A DNA stretch of 64,000 bases, from assembly GCF_000208745.1 (NCBI RefSeq), contig NC_030853.1:26617877-26681876 (forward strand), in the 5' to 3' direction. Position 1 is the stretch's first letter. Each line of letters opens with the position of its first letter. This DNA is from Theobroma cacao (taxonomy: Eukaryota > Streptophyta > Magnoliopsida > Malvales > Malvaceae). Under the pieces are notes generated by a model. It did not search any database. It was not told where the DNA came from and was given only the letters and a program-made list of their open reading frames with translations. The position numbers and the translations under genes were made by a program. Shown here in pieces: positions 58,301 to 64,000 of the stretch.

Positions 58301-61300
58301 TTAAGCCTGTTGTCTACGACCATGTCCACTGCCACTGCCCCATCCTCGTCCATGACCATAGCTTTGCCCTCCACCCCTGCCCCTTCCATACCCACCTGTA
58401 GAAAACAAAAATTGTTGTAAGCAACAAAAACGAAAACATTCATCATTGGATGGAAAAGCATGCATTCTCAGATCCAATATAAATCATGAAACATGACATG
58501 CCTCAAGCCTTTGGTAAAGTGTTATCAGCTTAAAATTTTAATGTAGTCAGGCATCATGCCACTAACTGCAAACATTTGGGATAAGGTGCTAGTTGGTCGA
58601 CATGTGGACCACAACCAGATTGCAATATATGTTCGCTATGATGAGATATAAGACAAACCAAAAAAAAAGATCTAATGATAAAGCAAATTGCCACCTAGCT
58701 CCGTTTATGTTGAGGAATAGATCAAACTTAGTGCTCTTTTCTAGTTCTATTGAAAAAAAAAATGATTTATCAAATGGAAAGAATGATACTTAAGCAAGAT
58801 AATAGCACAAGCATGTACGCTGTACAAAAATAGAAAGCTAGACATGTGGTTCTCATATATGCAGAGCCATCTCACCACAATAGCCCCAACCTCTGCCTCG
58901 TCCACCTCCTCGCCCCTGATTCCAATAACCACCATTCTCTGCCAGCAGACTAGTTTAGTGATCAAGCAGCACAATCAAGTGATGTTGCAATAGTAAACAC
59001 CAAGGCTGGCATCTAGGGAACTTATACCTGGATAGTTCCTGTTACAGGTCCTGCCCCATCCCTGTCCTCTCCCTCTACCATTAATTCGTCCTCGTCCATA
59101 TGAATCTGGATGATGAATGCCTTGAGAATTTAAATAAACAAAGCCAATTGCAAATGGGTTGGTCTAAAGAACATAAGAATTCGATTTATTAGACCTTTAT
59201 GTTAACATACATAAACAAAATATGGATTGCAATCAAAGCCATCATCACAAAAAATTATAAAACACTGTTTATGATCTTCACATTTAATTGTTGTTATTAT
59301 TATTCAAAAAGAAAGAAAGAGGAAGAAAATGCTAAATTCATCACCTTCAATAACCCAGTTACGGGCATGTGCATTTGGTTTTGCTGTTGCTGAGACTGAT
59401 ATTGGTTCTGCTGGTCATGAGATGGAGCTTGATCCCTGGTAATAAAACATTTTCCAACAATGATAGATCTTAACATAGAGGTATGGTGCTGGCAATATAT
59501 TTGGCCATAAAGAAAATGAAGTGGAAAACCTAAATATCCAGGAGATGATTTGTTTAGCTCTTTGGTTGACAGAGAGATTAAAATAAGGGACACTTGGCAA
59601 GTCATCTCCAACCTGCACAAACCATTTTAAACAAGAATTATAAATGCACTTCAAGAAAGATGAATTACAAGGACAAAATATAAGAATGTCTGAAGGCATA
59701 CGGAACAAGCCCTTCTTCCATCGGCTCCCACATATCAGTTATGCTCATTGAACTTATGGAAGTTTCCTGATGCAGCCCAGGGATTCTCTTCTGTTCGGAA
59801 AATCATAAGATGATGGTCAGCGCATGATTGTCCATTTCAATTTTCTAAACGTGAACTGGAAAAGGAATGCAATCTTCTGACCTTTATGATCTCTGCAATG
59901 GCCACCGTTTTGCTTATTGCCTGTCCCATTGCCTTTAGAACAACCTCCCCTACCTGTTTCTCCTGAAAAAGGAAAAAGCTTCAAAAGTTGAAATAAATGA
60001 AAGATCTACATCCCCCCAAAAGTGAACATTGTAAGACATAAACTTCTCTATCAACAATCCAAAGAAAAAAAAAATCAGCAGTCAGGTGAAGGACCAGTAT
60101 ATGACCAGTTATGAAAAAGAAAATAACAACAGGGCAATAAAATCAATATAATGAAAATGAAACTTGTTACTCGTCCATATGAATCAGGATGATGAATGTA
60201 TTGAGAATTTAAATAAACAAAGGCAATTGCAAATAGGTTGGTCTCAAAAAATAAGAATGCGATTTATTAGAGCTTCATGTTAACATACATAAACAAAATA
60301 TGGATTGCAATCAAAGCCATCATCAAAAAAAATTATAAAACACTGTTTATGATCTTCACATTTAATTGTTGTAATTATTATTCAAAAAGAAAGAAAGAGG
60401 AAGAAAATGCTAAATTCATCGCCTTCAATAACCCAGTAACGGGCACGTGCATTTGGTTTTGCTGTTGCTGAGACTGATATTGGTTCTACTGCTCATGAGA
60501 TGGAGCTTGATACCTGGTAATAAAACATTTTCCAACAATGTTAGATCTTAACATAGAGGTATGATGCTGGCAATATATTTGACCATAAAGAAAAAGAAGT
60601 GGAAAACCTAAATATCCAGGAGATGATTTGTTTAGCTCTTTGGTTGACAGAGAAATTGAAATAAGGGACACTTGGCGAGTCATCTCCAACCTGCACAAAC
60701 CATTTTAAACAAGAATTATAAATGCACTTCAAGAAAGATGAATTACGAGGACAAAACATAAGAATGCCTCAAGTAATATGGAACAAGCCCTTCTTCCATC
60801 AGCTCCCACATATCAGTTATGCTCATTGAACTTATGGAAGTTTCCTGATGCAGCCCAGGGATTCTCTTCTGTTCAGAAATTCATAAGATGATGGTCAGCA
60901 TGATTGTCCATTTCTATTTTCTAAATGCGAACTGCAAAAGGAATGGAATCTTCTGACCTTTATGATCTCTGAAATGGCCACCGTTTTGCTTATTGCCTGT
61001 CCCATTGCCTTTAGAACAATCTCCCCTACCTGTTTCTCCTGAAAAAGGAAAAATCTTCGAAAGTTGAAGTAATGAAAGATATACATCACCCCGAAAGTGA
61101 ACATTGTAAGACATAAACTTCTCTACCAACAATCCAAAGAAAAAAAAATCAGCAGCAAGGTGAATGACCAGTCATGAAAAAGAAAATTACAACAGGGCAA
61201 TAGAATCAATATACCATATACAAACTTGTTACTAGGCTCCTGAAAGTCTTCTATGTAACTAAATATGAAAATATCACAAGGATGTAATGGTTGAAGCACT

Positions 61301-62126
61301 TTGGAAGGTTTGCTCTTCCCATCCCTACTCTTCCTTTACACTCAGTTTTGCTTTCTTATTGGCTTCAGTTTGTGTTTCTTTCTTTCATTATCTTCATTAC
61401 CAGTTCCATGAAGCACATGGTTCCTATTAATGGAATTTGATTTTAATATCCTCCAATGGGGAAGCAAAAACTGCAGATGCAATCCAACAAGGAAGCCTGC
61501 CAAGATTAGGAGCATCTAAATACTAAAAGAATCATGGGAAATGCAGTAATACTTCAATCTGCATCTAACTACGCCTATCCAACAGCTGAATTGTCGCACC
61601 TAATGAAGCACTCTTTTTTGCAACTAATAAAACGAATGAACAAATAAACTTATTCAGGAAGCTGTGAACCATGGATTGGACATCACCCTCCAACACGAAT
61701 TTTAACAAAGACTCTACCAACAATCAAACTTCCCAAATTGACAAAAAAAAAAAAAAAAGCTACACAGCTAACTTAAATGTACCTTAAGTTAAAAACTTGG
61801 GTCTTCCTTACATTATACAATATTATTGATTCTTTTCTGCCATTAAGAGGGACTTACAATCAAAAGGGATAGACCTGAAATGAAAAAATTAGTCTTTTAT
61901 GCCATAAATAATGCCCATAATATCAAAACCTCATATAAAATATCAAGAAAAAATAGCTAAGAAAATAAAAAAAAAGGAAAGAGAGACTTTTTCGGGGTAA
62001 TACCTGCAGGAGAGATATGACATAAGTAATGTAGTTCCTAATAACACCTTGAGCAGTGATTCTGATTTCATTCTCATTGATAGGTTGTTCAGGCCTTGGC
62101 TTCTCTATTCTTTGGTACCTGTCCAC
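58301..62126 (-). CDS. ALBA-family DNA/RNA-binding protein with Gly/Arg-rich tail
   Basis: Minus strand. Exon 1 (62126-62004) encodes MDRYQRIEKPRPEQPINENE, then IRITAQG and NYITYVISLLQ, the start of plant ALBA proteins. The ALBA core continues in exon 2 (EKQVGEIVLKAMGQAISKTV), exon 3 (KRIPGLHQETSISSMSITD), exon 4 (LEMTCQVSLILISLSTKELN) and exon 5 (APSHDQQNQYQSQQQQNQ). Exons 2-5 occur twice: 5' set 61038-60958, 60868-about 60780 and so on; 3' set 59962-59882, 59790-59702, 59612-59530, 59427-59345. Only the 3' set has all splice sites and no stop. The tail exons are about 59110-59028, 58938-58876 and 58395-58301 (YGRGRINGRGRGQGWGR, NQGRGGGRGRGWGYC, GHGRRQQA). Family members bind RNA and R-loops and act in RNA stability, heat tolerance and chromatin. 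The exon 5/6 junction does not keep the Gly/Arg frame with the obvious sites, so the exact model is open. Confidence 0.85.
59092..60170. repeat. ALBA gene internal tandem duplication, 3' copy
   Basis: A 1079 bp unit beginning TCGTCCATATGAATC and ending AAACTTGTTAC. It is directly followed by a second copy that begins and ends with the same words. This copy carries functional-looking exons 2-5 and the start of exon 6. Confidence 0.85.
60171..61232. repeat. ALBA gene internal tandem duplication, 5' copy (decaying)
   Basis: A 1062 bp unit, direct repeat of 59092-60170. On the minus strand, exon 2 is intact with both splice sites. Exon 3 has lost its donor (TTCCATATTAC in place of TTCCGTATGCC) and exon 5 has a TAG where the other copy has CAG (Gln). 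The exon 5 donor is GC instead of GT, and the exon 6 acceptor is CTCAAT instead of CTCAAG. Confidence 0.85.
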
Positions 62127-63888
62127 CCTTTTAGGTAAATTATTGTGAAAGGCAGGGGCTTTATGGGTATTTAAGTGTTGTGTTAGGGGTTTGGGTAGCA
62201 GGCAGGTTGAAGGAGGAAAAACAAAAAAAAAGAGTTAAAACCCTAAGAAAAAGGGGAAAAAAAGAGAGTAGTTTGGTCTGGAAATTCCAAAACAGAAGTG
62301 GGAACAAAATTCTACCCTTTACATGTGGTCCTGGAGAAAACTAAACTAGTTTCTTTTTGACCCCATATTTATGACACGTGGCACGCCATAACTTTAAGTA
62401 AATAACAAATAAAAAATCATTGACAACAAAAATGTCCACAAGAATTGTTAAAGCCCCCCCACAAAATAATTATTTCTTTCTACTACACTAAAATGTAAAA
62501 TGCGGTGATTAATAAATAAACTATTACTAGTATTTATTTTTACTTGAGTAAGAGTTTTGTTTTTCAAATACTGATAAATTTCCAATTTTTTATAAAAAAA
62601 TTAATAACAAAGTATATGGGTTCTAAAATTTAGCTAAGATATCTTTCTTGGATTTTTTTTTCCCACAAAACGTATTTATTCAATAAAAAAAATGAATAGC
62701 ACCTTAAATAACTAAAATAATAATATGAATTGCACCTTAAAGAGACATGATGGGGTACTTTTTTTTGGGTCTGGTTTAGTCATTAAAATGGGATGAAAGA
62801 TTCAGGTTTGAATAAATGAGCATTAAAAACAGCTTAGACTTTTAATCATGCCCCAACCCTACCAGTAATGACTCAAATCTAGACTAGCGTAAATGTCAAC
62901 CACTTGCTTTGCCTCTCAGGTGAACCTTTTCAGGGATAGGACGGAGTTGCTTTGGATCTTGGCATTTTTGGACCAACCTTGATTAGTGTTTTTATTGTAT
63001 TATGAGTTATCATAACTTTATATTCACCACAATTTGATGCAAAGACAACACGTGTAGAAGTTAGGTAAGATGAGTAAGAGAGGAAACAGTTGTCTTATGC
63101 AGGTTCTTTTTATTATTATTTTCCATTAATGAAACATATGATGCATACATGTTTATATGGTAATTTTTAATTATATGTTATATTTAATTTTTTGATTTTA
63201 TAATTGAGATGATAAAAAAATGATGCTTGAGTAATTATCTAATTGAAATTTATCTTATCTACTGTATTTATATATGTAAAATCCTTTAGCTATTTATGAA
63301 AATATTATGTTTTTTGAGGTCAAACGACATAATTTTTAAATTAAAAGAAAAATCATACAGACTTGATTCAAGTGATCTGAGTTGGGAATAATAAAATAAA
63401 GTTTCAATAAATTACTACTCTAGATATTTACTAACATATATTGATATTTTGTATTTTTTTAGTTGTAACAATATTTTCTAAATAAAAAAATGTTAGCTGG
63501 TTTCCTCAAAAAATATTTAAGCAGTAAAGAAAAAATTAAAAAAAAAGAATTGCATTTTCATAATTGTGAGGTGATAAGCCGAACACTAAAAAGAACGAAA
63601 AACGATTTCCACAACAGACAGGCGGACAACCACCCGCGAGAAACCAACGGTTAATAAAAAATGTGTATAATAATATTTAAAAAAAAGCTTTCCTTGCACC
63701 ATCTTTTGCCACGTGTTCCTCCAAGGGCCAGATTCTCCTCTGAGTCATTGTTTTGGAAGAGAACACGCGTTCAATGCACTTTTTCTTCTTTTCAACTCCA
63801 GTCTTCTGCTGCAGAGCTCTCTCTGAAAGTCTTCATTTTTTGAATTTTTTTTTCTCTAGAAAGAAGTTGTTTCTTCGTCGATTCCGCC
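62127..63888. promoter_or_regulatory. Shared upstream region between the ALBA gene and the next gene
   Basis: About 1.76 kb between two divergent genes. On the ALBA side there is a telo-box (AAACCCTA at 62238) about 110 bases before its ATG. On the other side a CACGTG G-box lies at 63710, about 180 bases before the ATG at 63889. The middle is AT-rich and holds no gene. Confidence 0.5.
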
Positions 63889-64000
63889 ATGGACGTAGCA
63901 GCGCCGCGGCAGCTCGTCTACTGCGGAATCGACCCCGTCCGCTTCTCTGTCCCGCGCTCCAACAGAGTTTCTATTCGTACTCGAACAAGACGGGTTCTTG
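63889..64000 (+). CDS. 5' end of an unrecognised protein-coding gene (cut by window)
   Basis: ATG in a strong plant context (CCGCCATGGAC), after a CT-rich leader. The frame runs open to the window end for 37 codons and is GC-richer than the surroundings, starting MDVAAPRQLVYCGIDPVRF and going on to a Ser/Arg/Thr-rich stretch (SVPRSNRVSIRTRTRRVL). The composition would fit an organelle transit peptide, but this is inference from a short piece. Family not recognised. Confidence 0.65.
   Translation, partial: MDVAAPRQLVYCGIDPVRFSVPRSNRVSIRTRTRRVL

Noticed and set aside
1..64000. LTR retrotransposons, CRISPR arrays or rRNA genes
   Set aside because: No reverse transcriptase, integrase or gag-like frame, no LTR pair with primer site, no regularly spaced short repeats and no rRNA-like stretch seen.

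Overview
The window is nuclear DNA of a flowering plant, most likely a eudicot. It is AT-rich, genes have short exons split by GT-AG introns, and the proteins are typical plant ones: a VAMP72-class R-SNARE, a POLLENLESS3/SDI-type TPR protein and an ALBA protein with a Gly/Arg-rich tail. I cannot name the species.

Layout. (1) 1-4734: upstream DNA and one complete five-exon VAMP721/722-type R-SNARE gene (+). (2) About 4735-53060: a large mosaic tandem array. Its recurring parts are (a) a short intronless J-domain gene of about 149 codons with its own promoter, eight copies, of which seven are open and one has an internal stop; (b) pieces of the VAMP gene, either exons 2-5 with part of intron 1 (four copies, one cut by an N) or exon 5 alone (four copies), never with exon 1; (c) linker DNA holding short exon-like pieces I do not recognise; and (d) two copies of a 3 kb insert with unrecognised exons and the first exons of a cytosolic prolyl-tRNA synthetase. 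A second-order duplication copies about 6-19.9 kb to about 33-46.8 kb. Three single N bases (5761, 15143, 35145) sit at joins where the sequence jumps back and repeats itself, so part of the copy number may be an assembly effect. (3) 53902-56666 (-): a four-exon TPR protein gene of the POLLENLESS3-LIKE / SULFUR DEFICIENCY-INDUCED family. (4) 58301-62126 (-): an ALBA-family nucleic-acid-binding protein gene with a 1.08 kb internal tandem duplication of exons 2-5; one copy has lost key splice sites and has a stop. (5) 63889-64000 (+): the first codons of another gene, cut by the window end.

The most striking feature is the contrast inside the array. The VAMP-derived exons that travel with the J-domain genes have collected frameshifts, stops and loss of the key SNARE arginine, while seven of eight J-domain copies keep an open frame, an intact HPD motif and nearly the same promoter. 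This suggests a locally amplified family of mini J-proteins built on the debris of a duplicated SNARE gene. Recent homogenisation between copies could give a similar picture, so selection is inferred, not shown. The three flanking single-copy genes look like ordinary housekeeping or stress genes and have no evident functional tie to the array.
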